From: Faecalimonas sp.
GTDB lineage: Bacteria; Bacillota; Clostridia; Lachnospirales; Lachnospiraceae
NCBI GenBank assembly: GCA_029264305.1
Contig: JARICA010000003.1
Coordinates: 1 to 38,580, forward strand
DNA length: 38,580 nt
Direction: 5' to 3'
Made by a program: the position numbers and the translations under genes. How positions within the stretch are numbered: the stretch's first letter is position 1; the number at the start of each line of letters is the position of its first letter. Of the stretch, positions 27,048 through 36,107 are shown piece by piece. Under the pieces are notes generated by a model. It saw only the letters and a list, made by a program, of their open reading frames with translations. It ran no database searches and was not told the origin of the DNA.

Positions 27048-28639
27048 TCATTGCAGATGATGAAGAAGAAATTAGACGCTCTCTCATTCGAAAAATCGAT
27101 TGGGAAAATATTGGATTTAAAGTTATAGGAGAAGCAGCAAACGGAGAAGATGCGTTGGAATTGGTTGAGAAACTAGAACCTGATTTATTGTTAACAGATG
27201 TAAAAATGCCATTTATATCAGGAATTGAATTAGCAAGGCAGGTTAGAGAAATAAGGCCTACTATTCAGATTGCATTTCTAAGTGGCTATGATGATTTTTC
27301 TTATGCGCAGCAAGCAATTCAATATAATATTGTGAGTTATATGCTTAAGCCAATTTCTTCAGAAGAAATAACCAATGAATTGAAAAATATAAAAAATAAG
27401 ATTGAAAGAAAATTTGAAGAATTTGCTACAAAGACTCCTAATGCAGAAAAAATGGAAAAGTCTGAATTTTTAATGCCTTTGTTGTTGGATAGTTTCCAAA
27501 AAGAACGGTCTGAAGAAGAAAAAAGAAGTCTTTCAGAAAAGGCAGTAGAATGTGGTGTTCTTGAACCAGGAAATTTAGATGTATTAAAGTATGTTGTTAT
27601 TGTTACACGTATTTTAGACGAAAACGGAGAAGTGTGCACAGATCGAAATAGTGTAAATGCGGTTGATATTATTCTGAAGAAATATGTTAAACATTCTAGT
27701 GTATATATGCAAGGAAAAGTTGTTTCACTGCTTAGTGCAACTAAAATGGGATTAAATAAATACCTCCACATTATTGTAGAAGATATTAGCCAAAGTGTTC
27801 AAAGAATTATGGGGTTAAATTGTAGAATAGGAGTTAGTCGTATTGGAGAAGACTTATCTTGTATTCATGAATGTTATTTGGAAGCGATGAATGCGATAAG
27901 TTATTCAAAGAAAAATAGACGAAATATCCATTTTATTGGTGATGAGGAGAGAATAGATACTTTAGATCAAGAATCTGTACAACAAACAATACAGGATATT
28001 GAAAATTTAATTCGAAGTGGAAGTCAGGAGGAAATAAGAGAATATTTTATTTCTTTTGGAAAAATCATTGAACAGAAAAAAATCGCTCAAATAGCTATTA
28101 CTTTTATTTTTGTACAGTTGATAGCATCTGTTTTTCAAGTAGTATATGCGGTTGCAGGAAATGATGCAGTTCAAAAAATACAGAAAAATTTTGCTTTTTA
28201 TAATATGCCTGTGGTGGCGGGAAATATGGAATCTGCACTAAAATATTATGAGGAAATTTGTTTGATGGCACGAAATATAGTGTCAGAACAACGAAAAAAG
28301 AGTAGTGAAGTATTATGTGAAAATACAATCCGAATTATCAATGAAAAATACATGGATCCTAATCTTTCGTTATCAGATGTGAGTAGTGAAAATGCAGTAA
28401 GTCCAAATTATTTAAGTGCTGTTATTAAACGAGAAAATGGAAGTACATTTAAAGATTTGTTAACCAAGAAGAGAATTGAAAAGGCAGAGGAACTACTTAT
28501 TTGTACTTCAATGAAAATTAGAGAAATAGCAGAAAAATGTGGATATAACGATCAACATTATTTTAGTTATTGTTTTAAAAAGTATACAGGTATGTCACCA
28601 AATGCTTGCAGGAGAAATCATGAAGAAAACAAAGAATAA
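27035..28639 (+). CDS. YesN-type response regulator (REC plus AraC HTH)
   Basis: A 534-residue transcription factor. The receiver domain (residues 1-120) has acidic Asp8-Asp9, phosphoacceptor Asp55 in LLLTDVKMPF, Ser83 and Lys105 in MLKPIS. A long central region of about 300 residues, typical of YesN, precedes the C-terminal AraC double HTH: SLSDVSSENAVSPNYLSAVIKRENG and IREIAEKCGYNDQHYFSYCFKKYTGMSP. It should be phosphorylated by the kinase encoded next, with which it overlaps by 20 bases. Its likely target is the mglB promoter, where a 21-base-spaced direct repeat lies at 31301-31332. Confidence 0.92.
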   Translation: MYTVIIADDEEEIRRSLIRKIDWENIGFKVIGEAANGEDALELVEKLEPDLLLTDVKMPFISGIELARQVREIRPTIQIAFLSGYDDFSYAQQAIQYNIVSYMLKPISSEEITNELKNIKNKIERKFEEFATKTPNAEKMEKSEFLMPLLLDSFQKERSEEEKRSLSEKAVECGVLEPGNLDVLKYVVIVTRILDENGEVCTDRNSVNAVDIILKKYVKHSSVYMQGKVVSLLSATKMGLNKYLHIIVEDISQSVQRIMGLNCRIGVSRIGEDLSCIHECYLEAMNAISYSKKNRRNIHFIGDEERIDTLDQESVQQTIQDIENLIRSGSQEEIREYFISFGKIIEQKKIAQIAITFIFVQLIASVFQVVYAVAGNDAVQKIQKNFAFYNMPVVAGNMESALKYYEEICLMARNIVSEQRKKSSEVLCENTIRIINEKYMDPNLSLSDVSSENAVSPNYLSAVIKRENGSTFKDLLTKKRIEKAEELLICTSMKIREIAEKCGYNDQHYFSYCFKKYTGMSPNACRRNHEENKE

Positions 28640-30347
28640 ACGAAATATCATGAAAAAAATATCTCTTTCAGAGATGCTTATTGGAATCGTTGTTGTAATT
28701 GTATTGGTGCTCACTGTAATGTTTTTTTTTACATTTGTTAATATTTACAAGAATACGACAGAAGAAAGTGTTGTTACAAGTAGTGAGCAAGCTGTTTTAC
28801 AAGTAAAGAATACAGTAGAAAATTATACAAGTGATATGGAAGTCTTGATGAAAATGATTCAAAGAAATATTAGTCAAGGAGAAAACGATGCAGACATATA
28901 CTTAAATAACTTAATTGGCATTCGACAAGATATTGTGGCAATTACAACGTACGATAAAAATGGAAAATTATTAAAGGCATGGTCTGATCAGAGAAAGTTA
29001 AAAGAAAATATTTTGGAAAATCTTTCTTTTACGCACAATATTCAAAAAGAAAATTCAAAGATGTTAAATATTACAAAACCTCACGTAGAATCATTATTTG
29101 TAGATTATTATCCTTGGGTTGTTACTATTTCACAACAAATGAAAAATGAAAAGGATGAAACAATTCAAGTTGCATTGGATATTCAATTTTCTCAAATTGC
29201 AAATTATATTGATGAAGTTGGAATTGGACAACATGGTTATTGTTATATAGCAGATAATAAGGGGAATATTATTTATCATCCACAACAACAATTAATTTAT
29301 TCAGGATTGAAAGAAGAAAAATATAATTATTTGAAAGATGGATCCCATGTAGAAAAAGATGCAATCTATTCTGTACAGTCATTAGATAATTGTGAATGGA
29401 AGATTATCGGTGTATGTTATATTGATGAGATGATAACAAATAAAGTGAACCATATTATGAAAACATTGTTTATTATCTTTTTGGTAGTTGTTTTGTTTAC
29501 AGTAATTATTATTCGATTATTTTCTAAACTTTTTTCAAATCCAGCAAAAGAACTTGCTAACGCTATGAGAGAATTTGAAAAGGATACAAATCATTTTGAG
29601 TTTAAAACAATTGAAGGAACAGCGGAAATTACTTCTCTTACAGAATCTTTTGAACATATGGTTATTCAAATTAAAGAATTGGTAGAGAAAGTGAGACAGG
29701 AAGAAATTACATTAAGAAAAACGGAGCTAAAAGCTCTTCAAGCACAAATTAATCCACATTTTCTTTATAATACGTTAGATGCAATTGCTTGGTTATGTGA
29801 AGAAGAAAGATATAAGGACGCTGTTGAAATGGTAAATTCTCTTGCAAAATTATTTAGAATAAGTATAAGTAGAGGACATGAGCTTATTACAATCGAAAAA
29901 GAGGTACAACATGCGAAAAGTTATTTAAAGATTCAAAATTTCCGTTATAAAAATCAATTTACATATGCTTTTGATATAGATGAGGACTGTTTAGGGTATC
30001 TCTGCAATAAGATTACGTTGCAACCGATTATTGAAAATGCTATTTATCATGGAATTGATAGAATGGTAGATGAGGGAAAAATAAACATCGGAATCCATCA
30101 AAAAGAAGATAAAATAATTTTTACGATAGAAGATAATGGTGTTGGAATGACGCTAGAACAATGTGAGGAAATATTGCATCAAGATGCTAGTGATCGGGTT
30201 GGAATCGGAATAAAAAATGTAAATGATCGAATTAAAATTTATTTTGGCGACGAATATGGATTAACAATTCAAAGTGAATTGGATGAAGGAACACGAGTAA
30301 CAATTAGCATGCCCAAAATAACGGAGAAAGATTATGGTGAAAAATAA
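28620..30347 (+). CDS. LytS/YesM-type sensor histidine kinase
   Basis: A 575-residue membrane kinase. Two membrane segments (about residues 20-42 and 282-303) flank an extracellular Cache-like sensor domain (GQHGYCYIADNKGNIIYHP). A HAMP-like linker leads to a His_kinase domain with phosphoacceptor His380 in QAQINPHFLYNTLDAI. The ATPase domain has QPIIENAIYHGI (N box) and IEDNGVGMTLEQ (G1), then DRVGIGIKNVNDRI. The ATG at 28620 has AGGAG five bases upstream; the open frame before it belongs to the regulator gene. Partner of the preceding YesN. With the lipoprotein encoded next it resembles the XylFII-LytS-YesN three-component sensors of clostridia. Confidence 0.92.
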   Translation: MKKTKNKRNIMKKISLSEMLIGIVVVIVLVLTVMFFFTFVNIYKNTTEESVVTSSEQAVLQVKNTVENYTSDMEVLMKMIQRNISQGENDADIYLNNLIGIRQDIVAITTYDKNGKLLKAWSDQRKLKENILENLSFTHNIQKENSKMLNITKPHVESLFVDYYPWVVTISQQMKNEKDETIQVALDIQFSQIANYIDEVGIGQHGYCYIADNKGNIIYHPQQQLIYSGLKEEKYNYLKDGSHVEKDAIYSVQSLDNCEWKIIGVCYIDEMITNKVNHIMKTLFIIFLVVVLFTVIIIRLFSKLFSNPAKELANAMREFEKDTNHFEFKTIEGTAEITSLTESFEHMVIQIKELVEKVRQEEITLRKTELKALQAQINPHFLYNTLDAIAWLCEEERYKDAVEMVNSLAKLFRISISRGHELITIEKEVQHAKSYLKIQNFRYKNQFTYAFDIDEDCLGYLCNKITLQPIIENAIYHGIDRMVDEGKINIGIHQKEDKIIFTIEDNGVGMTLEQCEEILHQDASDRVGIGIKNVNDRIKIYFGDEYGLTIQSELDEGTRVTISMPKITEKDYGEK

Positions 30348-31302
30348 GAAAAATATATTTATACTTTTTTGCATATGTATGTTAGTTTTATCTGGTTGTG
30401 GAATGAAAAAAGGTGAAAATCTTCAAAAACGAAAAGTAGCCGTTATTATGAAGTCTACAGAATCAGCTTTTTTTAAGGCAGTAAGTTCAGGTGCAAATGC
30501 AGCAGGAACAGCATATAACATGGATATTTTATTTGAAGGTCCTAGAAATGAAGAAGATTATGCGACACAAAATAAAATGATAGAAAAGGCAATTGAAGAA
30601 AAATATGATGCAATTATATTTTCAGCAGTTGATTATAATGCAAATGCTAAATCTATTGAGAAAGCGGCTCAAGCAGGTATTAAAATAATTGTTATTGATA
30701 GTGATGTAAATAGCAAAAAGGTAGATTGTAGAATAAGTACAAATAATTATAATGCAGGGAAAATGGCAGGAGAAGCTGTATTAAAGAATAGAGCAAAGGA
30801 ATTCCATATTGGAATTGTAAATTTTGATAAAAATTCAAAAAATGGACAAGAAAGAGAACGTGGATTTAAGGATTTTATAAAGAAAGATAATCGTGTGAAA
30901 AATGTAGAAACTATTAATGTTATTTCTACAATAGAACAAGCAAAAGAACAAACAAAAGAGTTTCTAAAAAGCCATCAAGAAATGAACGTACTTGTCACTT
31001 TCAATGAATGGACTAGTCTTGGTGTAGGTTATGCTGTAAAAGAACTTGGTATACAAGATAAAATACAAGTTATTGCTTTTGATAATAATGTAGTTTCTGT
31101 TGGAATGCTAGAATCGGGAGAAGTAGATGCATTAATTGTACAAAATCCATACGCGATGGGATATTTAGGAGTAGAGAGTGCGTATAATCTTTTAAATAGA
31201 GTATCTTTAAAAAATAAGCAAGTAAATACAGAAACCATTTGTGCAACAAGAAAGAATATGTATGATGAAGAATATCAAAAAATATTGTTTGCATTTGAAT
31301 AA
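30334..31302 (+). CDS. Lipoprotein sugar-binding protein, probable sensor of the two-component system
   Basis: A 322-residue periplasmic-binding type I protein with a lipoprotein signal (LVLSGC, lipidated Cys22). Features of sugar-binding proteins are SAVDYNANAKSIEKAAQAGIKIIVIDSDV, NYNAGKMAGEAVL and VIAFDNNVVSVGMLESGEVDALIVQNPYAMGYLG. It lacks the calcium loop of MglB and is its distant paralogue. It overlaps the kinase gene by 14 bases, not an ABC operon, so it more likely presents a bound sugar to the kinase than serves as a transport subunit. Transport use with MglAC cannot be excluded. GGAGAAAG precedes the ATG. Confidence 0.87.
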   Translation: MVKNKKNIFILFCICMLVLSGCGMKKGENLQKRKVAVIMKSTESAFFKAVSSGANAAGTAYNMDILFEGPRNEEDYATQNKMIEKAIEEKYDAIIFSAVDYNANAKSIEKAAQAGIKIIVIDSDVNSKKVDCRISTNNYNAGKMAGEAVLKNRAKEFHIGIVNFDKNSKNGQERERGFKDFIKKDNRVKNVETINVISTIEQAKEQTKEFLKSHQEMNVLVTFNEWTSLGVGYAVKELGIQDKIQVIAFDNNVVSVGMLESGEVDALIVQNPYAMGYLGVESAYNLLNRVSLKNKQVNTETICATRKNMYDEEYQKILFAFE

Positions 31303-31332
31303 AAGAGTAAAAAATCATACAAAAAGAGTAAA
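31301..31332 (+). promoter_or_regulatory. Direct repeat upstream of mglB, candidate AraC-type activator site
   Basis: AAAAGAGTAAA at 31301-31311 and again at 31322-31332, spaced exactly 21 bases (two helical turns); extended over 16 bases the copies agree at 14. AraC-family activators bind such direct half-sites. The second copy ends about nine bases before where a -35 would be. Confidence 0.6.
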
Positions 31333-31360
31333 TAATTTAATATGAATTTATATAAGTAAG

Positions 31361-31369
31361 TGCTATAAT
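31361..31369 (+). promoter_or_regulatory. Extended -10 of the mglB promoter
   Basis: TGCTATAAT: a perfect extended -10. At 17 bases upstream there is only TATGAA, far from TTGACA. Good -10 without -35 fits an activator-dependent promoter. The start codon is 37 bases downstream, with AGGGAGG before it. Confidence 0.7.
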
Positions 31370-31405
31370 AACCTCATCAATGATTAGCAAAGGGAGGAAA
31401 CAATC

Positions 31406-32530
31406 ATGAAAAAGAAACTATTAGCAGCTGTTCTTTGCGTAGCAATGGTAGCAGCAACACTTGTTGGATGTGGTTCATCTAGTGACGGAAAAAAAGATGG
31501 AGACAAAAAATCAGATTTAAAAGTAGGTGTATTCTATTACACATATGCTGATACTTACATTTCTTCAGTTCGTACAGCACTTGATAAACAATTAAAAGAT
31601 ATGGGTGTTGATTTCCAAGATTATGATGGAAATAGTAATCAGACAACACAGAACGAACAGATTGATACAGCAATTCAGTCAGGAACAAACTTATTGGTTG
31701 TAAATATCGTAACATCAGGTTCAAATGATGCTTCTACACAGATTATTGAAAAAGCAAAAGCAGCAGATGTACCTGTAATCTTCTTCAACCGTGCAGTAGA
31801 AGATCCAAAAGGAAAAGAAGGTGTAGTTCTTAAAACATATGACAAATGTGCATTTGTTGGAACAGATGCTCCAGAAGCAGGTCATATGCAAGGTGAAATG
31901 ATTGGTGATTACTTAGTTAACAACTTTGACAAAGTAGACCTTAACAAAGACGGAAAAATTTCTTATGCAATGTTCATGGGACAATTAGGAAATGTTGAAG
32001 CAATCTACCGTACACAGTATGGTGTAGAAGATGCTAACAAGAAATTAGTTAAAGCAGGAAAACCTGAATTACAGTTCTTCGATCCATCTAACAAAGATAA
32101 ATATCAAGTTGACCAAGATGGTAACTGGAGTGCTGGTGCAGCTAACAACTATATGACAACAAACCTTTCACAGTACAATGAAGGTAACAAAAACATGATC
32201 GAACTTGTTATTTGTAACAATGATGGTATGGCAGAAGGTGTTGTAGCAGCATTAAATGATAAAGGTTGGAACAAAGGTGATGCAGCTAAAACAATTCCTG
32301 TATTTGGTGTAGATGCTACAGATGCAGCTAAAAAATTAATTGCTGACGGAAAAATGGTTGGTACAATTAAACAAGATGCAGAAGGTATGGCTAAATGTAT
32401 CGCTGATTTAACAAAGAATGCATCTGAAGGAAAAGATTTAATGGACGGAACAGATTCATACAACAAATCTAAAAAAGTTAAAACAAAAATCTATATTCCT
32501 TATGGAATTTATACAGGTGAAGGTAAATAA
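31406..32530 (+). CDS. mglB: Galactose/glucose-binding lipoprotein MglB
   Basis: A 374-residue binding protein of the MglBAC importer. Lipoprotein signal with LVGC (Cys22). The diagnostic feature is the EF-hand-like calcium loop DLNKDGKIS starting at Asp178, as in the enteric galactose/glucose-binding protein. Sugar-binding strands YDGNSNQTTQNEQIDTAIQSG, VIFFNRAVEDPKG and IPVFGVDATDAAKKLI match the family. It lies outside the cell, tethered to the membrane, and delivers sugar to MglC. The gene is followed by a hairpin (32556-32588) that may raise its level over mglA and mglC. Bias to well-translated codons suggests high expression. Confidence 0.94.
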   Translation: MKKKLLAAVLCVAMVAATLVGCGSSSDGKKDGDKKSDLKVGVFYYTYADTYISSVRTALDKQLKDMGVDFQDYDGNSNQTTQNEQIDTAIQSGTNLLVVNIVTSGSNDASTQIIEKAKAADVPVIFFNRAVEDPKGKEGVVLKTYDKCAFVGTDAPEAGHMQGEMIGDYLVNNFDKVDLNKDGKISYAMFMGQLGNVEAIYRTQYGVEDANKKLVKAGKPELQFFDPSNKDKYQVDQDGNWSAGAANNYMTTNLSQYNEGNKNMIELVICNNDGMAEGVVAALNDKGWNKGDAAKTIPVFGVDATDAAKKLIADGKMVGTIKQDAEGMAKCIADLTKNASEGKDLMDGTDSYNKSKKVKTKIYIPYGIYTGEGK

Positions 32531-32555
32531 TCGGGACTGTAAAATAAAACATAAT

Positions 32556-32590
32556 GAAAGCAGCTGCCAAAAGTTGACGGCTGCTTTCTT
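32556..32590 (+). terminator. Hairpin between mglB and mglA, partial terminator or mRNA stabiliser
   Basis: GAAAGCAGC (32556-32564) / GCTGCTTTC (32580-32588) stem, with inner bases able to extend it, followed by only TT. The weak T-tract suggests attenuation or 3'-end protection, the common device for making more binding protein than ABC subunits. Confidence 0.65.
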
Positions 32591-32623
32591 AAAGTCTAAA
32601 TCTAAGAGAATGGAGGAATGGTC

Positions 32624-34123
32624 ATGGCAAATGATGTTCTTTTGCAGATGAGTCATATCAGTAAAGAATTTCCAGGTGTTAAGGCACTTGATGATGTTTC
32701 CCTAACTGTAAAGAGAGGAACAGTACATGCTCTCATGGGAGAAAATGGTGCGGGAAAATCTACACTGATGAAATGTCTGTTTGGGATGTATAAGAAAGAT
32801 GGCGGAACAATTAAACTAGAAGGAAAAGAAGTAGATTTTAAAAATTCTAAAGAAGCATTGGAAAATGGTGTTGCAATGGTTCACCAAGAATTGAATCAAG
32901 CATTAAAACGTAATGTAATGGATAATATTTGGCTTGGACGTTATCCAAAAGTTGCAGGAGTAATGGTAAATGAAAAGAAAATTTATCAAGATACAATGGA
33001 TGTATTTAAAGAATTAGAAATTGATGTAGATCCAAAAAGAGTTATGAGTACTATGCCAGTTTCTCAAAGACAAATGGTTGAAATTGCAAAAGCTGTTTCA
33101 TTTAATTCAAAAGTAATTGTATTTGATGAACCTACTTCATCACTTACAGAAGAAGAAGTAGAACATTTATTTAAAATCATCAATATGTTAAGAGATCGTG
33201 GAGTAGGTATTATTTATATTTCTCACAAAATGGCAGAAATCAAAAGAATTTCAGATGAAATCACGGTTATGCGTGATGGTACATGGGTTGCAACAAAACC
33301 AGCTGATGAATTATCTATGGACGATATTATTAGATTAATGGTAGGTCGTGAGTTAACAAATCAGTTTCCACCAAAAACAAACAAACCAGGAGAAGTTGCA
33401 TTAGAAGTACAAGGATTAACTGCGCAATATTCTTCGTTGAAAGATGTTTCCTTTAATGTAAGAAAAGGAGAAATTGTTGGTCTTGCAGGATTGGATGGAA
33501 GTGGACGTACAGAAACGTTAGAGAATATTTTCGGTATTGCTACACGACATTCAGGTACGATTAAATTAGATGGTAAAGTAGTAAAGAATCGTAATTCGCG
33601 TGAATCTATTAAAAATGGTTTTGCATTATTAACAGAAGAAAGACGTGCAACAGGTATTTTTGGAATTTTAAGTATTCGTGAAAATACAGTTATTTCAAGT
33701 TTGAAAAAACATAAGAAAGCTGGTTTGTATTTAAGTGAAAAATCAATGAAAAAAGATACACAGTGGTCTATTGATGCAATGCATACAAAAACACCTACAC
33801 AAGAAACAAAAATTCGTTCTTTATCAGGTGGTAATCAGCAAAAAGTTATTCTTGGAAGATGGCTTTTGACAGAACCAGAAGTACTTCTTTTAGATGAACC
33901 AACACGTGGTATTGATGTTGGTGCCAAATATGAAATCTATCAGTTAATACTTGATTTAGCAAATAAAGGAAAAGTTGTTATAGTGGTTTCTTCAGAAATG
34001 CCAGAATTACTTGGAATTTGTGACAGAATTCTTGTTATGTCAGGTGGACGTCTTGCAGGAGAAGTTGATGCCAAAGATACAACACAGGAAGAAATTATGA
34101 CCCTTGCGGCAAAATTTGTATAG
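32624..34123 (+). CDS. mglA: Galactose/methyl galactoside ABC transporter ATPase MglA
   Basis: A 499-residue double ATPase of the sugar (CUT2) class. The first half has Walker [10 protein letters not shown] and Walker [12 protein letters not shown]. The second half has the degenerate GLDGSGRTE, signature [16 protein letters not shown] and [19 protein letters not shown]. Degeneracy of the second P-loop is normal in CUT2 ATPases. The ATG at 32624 is chosen over 32618 because GGAGG lies seven bases before it and would nearly touch the earlier one. mglC follows 15 bases after the stop. Confidence 0.96.
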   Translation: MANDVLLQMSHISKEFPGVKALDDVSLTVKRGTVHALMGENGAGKSTLMKCLFGMYKKDGGTIKLEGKEVDFKNSKEALENGVAMVHQELNQALKRNVMDNIWLGRYPKVAGVMVNEKKIYQDTMDVFKELEIDVDPKRVMSTMPVSQRQMVEIAKAVSFNSKVIVFDEPTSSLTEEEVEHLFKIINMLRDRGVGIIYISHKMAEIKRISDEITVMRDGTWVATKPADELSMDDIIRLMVGRELTNQFPPKTNKPGEVALEVQGLTAQYSSLKDVSFNVRKGEIVGLAGLDGSGRTETLENIFGIATRHSGTIKLDGKVVKNRNSRESIKNGFALLTEERRATGIFGILSIRENTVISSLKKHKKAGLYLSEKSMKKDTQWSIDAMHTKTPTQETKIRSLSGGNQQKVILGRWLLTEPEVLLLDEPTRGIDVGAKYEIYQLILDLANKGKVVIVVSSEMPELLGICDRILVMSGGRLAGEVDAKDTTQEEIMTLAAKFV

Positions 34124-34138
34124 AGGAGGAGCGTTTTT

Positions 34139-35209
34139 ATGAGATTAGTTGCGAATATAAAAGAACGTCAGGCAAGTTATAGAGCCTTAGATAGTAAAGA
34201 CAAAAAAACATATTGGAAGGAATTTGCGTTAAATAATGCATTATATTTCTTAATCATTGTTGCAGTTATTTATACTGCAGTACAAAACCCTAAATTTGTT
34301 AGTACATCATCTATTGTAAATATTATTTCACTTTCTGCAGCAAATATTCCAATTGCTGTTGGTATTGCAGGATGTATCGTACTTACAGGTACTGACCTTT
34401 CAGCTGGTCGTGTAGTTGGTCTTACAGCATGTATTTCAGCATCGTTATTACAAGCTGTTGATTATCCAACAAAAATTTTCCCAAGCTTACCAGTATTACC
34501 AATTCCACTTGTTATTTTGATTGTAGTGTTAGTCGGTGCGATTGTCGGTGTAGTAAATGGTTTCTTCGTAGCACACTTTAAATTACACCCATTTATCGTT
34601 ACATTAGCAACACAGTTAATTGTATATGGTGTTTTATTAATGTACATCATGTTAAATGGAAATAATGGTCAGCCATTATCAGGATTAGATCAATCATTTA
34701 AAGATTTTGTAACAGGTAGTGTATTGAAAATTGATGGAGTGCCAATTCCAAACTATGTATGGTATGCTTGTATTATTGTTGTATTAATGTGGTTTATTTG
34801 GAATAAAACTTCATTTGGTAAAAATATGTTTGCGGTTGGTTCAAATCAAGAAGCTGCAAATGTATCAGGTGTAAATGTTGCAAAAACAATTATTTTAGTA
34901 CATACATTAGCAGGTGCAATGTATGCTGTAACAGGTTTTATTGAAGCAGCACGTATTGGTTCTAACCAAGCAAATACAGGTCTTAACTATGAATGTGATG
35001 CTATCGCAGCCTGCGTTATCGGTGGTGTATCTTTTGTAGGTGGTACTGGTAAAATTCGTGGGGTTGTAATGGGTGTATTCATCCTTCGTATTATTTTCGT
35101 AGCATTAAACTTCCTATCAATTAACCAAAACTTACAATATGTAATCAAAGGTTTAATCATCTTGGTTGCGTGTGCAATTGATATGAGAAAATACCTTGTT
35201 CGTAAATAG
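34139..35209 (+). CDS. mglC: Galactose/methyl galactoside ABC permease MglC
   Basis: A 356-residue membrane permease of the CUT2 (BPD_transp_2) class with about nine to ten segments. Family marks are VGIAGCIVLTGTDLSAGRVVGL, the GxxxVNGFFVAHFKLHPFIVTLAT region and GANNYECDAIAACVIGGVSF-like LNYECDAIAACVIGGVSFVGGTGKI near the C-terminus. AGGAGGAG precedes the ATG. It makes the channel for the MglB-MglA importer. Confidence 0.95.
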   Translation: MRLVANIKERQASYRALDSKDKKTYWKEFALNNALYFLIIVAVIYTAVQNPKFVSTSSIVNIISLSAANIPIAVGIAGCIVLTGTDLSAGRVVGLTACISASLLQAVDYPTKIFPSLPVLPIPLVILIVVLVGAIVGVVNGFFVAHFKLHPFIVTLATQLIVYGVLLMYIMLNGNNGQPLSGLDQSFKDFVTGSVLKIDGVPIPNYVWYACIIVVLMWFIWNKTSFGKNMFAVGSNQEAANVSGVNVAKTIILVHTLAGAMYAVTGFIEAARIGSNQANTGLNYECDAIAACVIGGVSFVGGTGKIRGVVMGVFILRIIFVALNFLSINQNLQYVIKGLIILVACAIDMRKYLVRK

Positions 35210-35217
35210 GAGAAGTT

Positions 35218-35475
35218 ATGAGCGATAAAGCAAGAGAAAAAGGAAGGCTAGCAATATATGGGCTAGCCGGACTTTATATTCTTTATATGGCATATAGTAT
35301 CTTTAAAGGAATATCAGACAGTACTGGCTTAGAACAGATTGTATTATTAGTAGCAATGGTTGCTTTTGTAATTATTGGACTAGGGTTAGTAGTGTTTAGT
35401 TTGGTAAGAGGTTATAAGATAAGTAAAGCCGATTATGATCAAGAAAAAAATAAAGAGAATGAGAATAAGGAATAA
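35218..35475 (+). CDS. Small membrane protein at the end of the mgl operon
   Basis: An 85-residue protein of unknown function with two membrane segments (LAIYGLAGLYILYMAYSIFKG and QIVLLVAMVAFVIIGLGLVVFSLV) and a charged C-terminal tail ending KNKENENKE. AGGAG lies five bases before the ATG, eight bases after mglC. A terminator comes right after it, so it belongs to the mgl transcript. It could be an accessory or stability factor for the permease. I recognise no motif. Confidence 0.8.
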   Translation: MSDKAREKGRLAIYGLAGLYILYMAYSIFKGISDSTGLEQIVLLVAMVAFVIIGLGLVVFSLVRGYKISKADYDQEKNKENENKE

Positions 35476-35477
35476 TT

Positions 35478-35510
35478 AAAGACGTAGTGATTTTGTTTCA
35501 CTACGTCTTT
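35478..35510. terminator. Bidirectional terminator after the mgl operon
   Basis: AAAGACGTAGTGA / TCACTACGTCTTT, perfect 13-base stem and 7-base loop. It lies between convergent genes, three bases after the small membrane protein gene and ten before the end of the minus-strand gene. Confidence 0.9.
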
Positions 35511-35519
35511 TCATATATC

Positions 35520-35960
35520 TTATAATTCTCTTAAAATAATTTCAGCAGTTTTTTGAACTGTATCCGAAACAAATTTTGTACACTGTGCTTTGCGTTCAGG
35601 AGAATTTTTCTCTAGTTGTTTCGTTAAAATTCTGCAACAAGTTCCACCACAGTTTTGTTTAAAAAAGTCATGTAATTCATTTGTTAAACGAAAACATTTT
35701 TGAATGGATGGATCATTTGGTGTTCGTCTTCCAAAAAAATAACCGAGACACATTGTTCCACCAGCAAGAGCACCACAAATACATCCACCACCGCCAAGTC
35801 CCCATGGAAAACCAGAACTCATTGCAATAGCATCGTCTGATAAATGTAAATCAAAGTGTTTATTAATTGCGTAAATAATAGATTCAGAACAGGCAAATCC
35901 TGAATTGAAAATTTCTACGGCATCGTTTTTTAACGCTTGCAGATCAATAGTTGTTGTCAT
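35520..35960 (-). CDS. C-GCAxxG-C-C family protein
   Basis: A 146-residue, cysteine-rich cytosolic protein. The family pattern is visible: Cys24 (GFACSES), GGGGCICGALAGGTMCLG with Cys60, 62 and 71, Cys89, then CGGTCCRIL (Cys104, 108, 109) and Cys127. Such proteins are thought to bind a metal or redox cofactor, and a link to electron transfer is inferred in the literature; the function is not settled. The ATG at 35960 has AAAGGAG at correct spacing; the longer frame to 35996 is not used. It is a single minus-strand gene among plus-strand ones, with the terminator at 35478 behind it. Confidence 0.85.
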   Translation of the reverse strand: MTTTIDLQALKNDAVEIFNSGFACSESIIYAINKHFDLHLSDDAIAMSSGFPWGLGGGGCICGALAGGTMCLGYFFGRRTPNDPSIQKCFRLTNELHDFFKQNCGGTCCRILTKQLEKNSPERKAQCTKFVSDTVQKTAEIILREL

Positions 35961-36107
35961 AAAATACGCTCCTTTATAAAAATAATATATATACATATTA
36001 AATGAATTTTAGTGCGTAGTAAAGAATAGAAAAAGGAAGTGACTTTTCTATTCGAAAAACATATGCTATGATTAATATCAAATAGAAAAAGGTAGGAGAA
36101 TAATGGT

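Noticed and set aside
27337-27771. A 144-codon minus-strand reading frame inside the response-regulator gene
   Set aside because: It mirrors the YesN coding frame, has no Shine-Dalgarno and no recognisable product.
30334-31302. The second sugar-binding lipoprotein as a broken duplicate of mglB
   Set aside because: It is full length with an intact lipobox and distinct sequence, lacks the calcium loop, and overlaps the kinase gene; a separate sensing role fits better.
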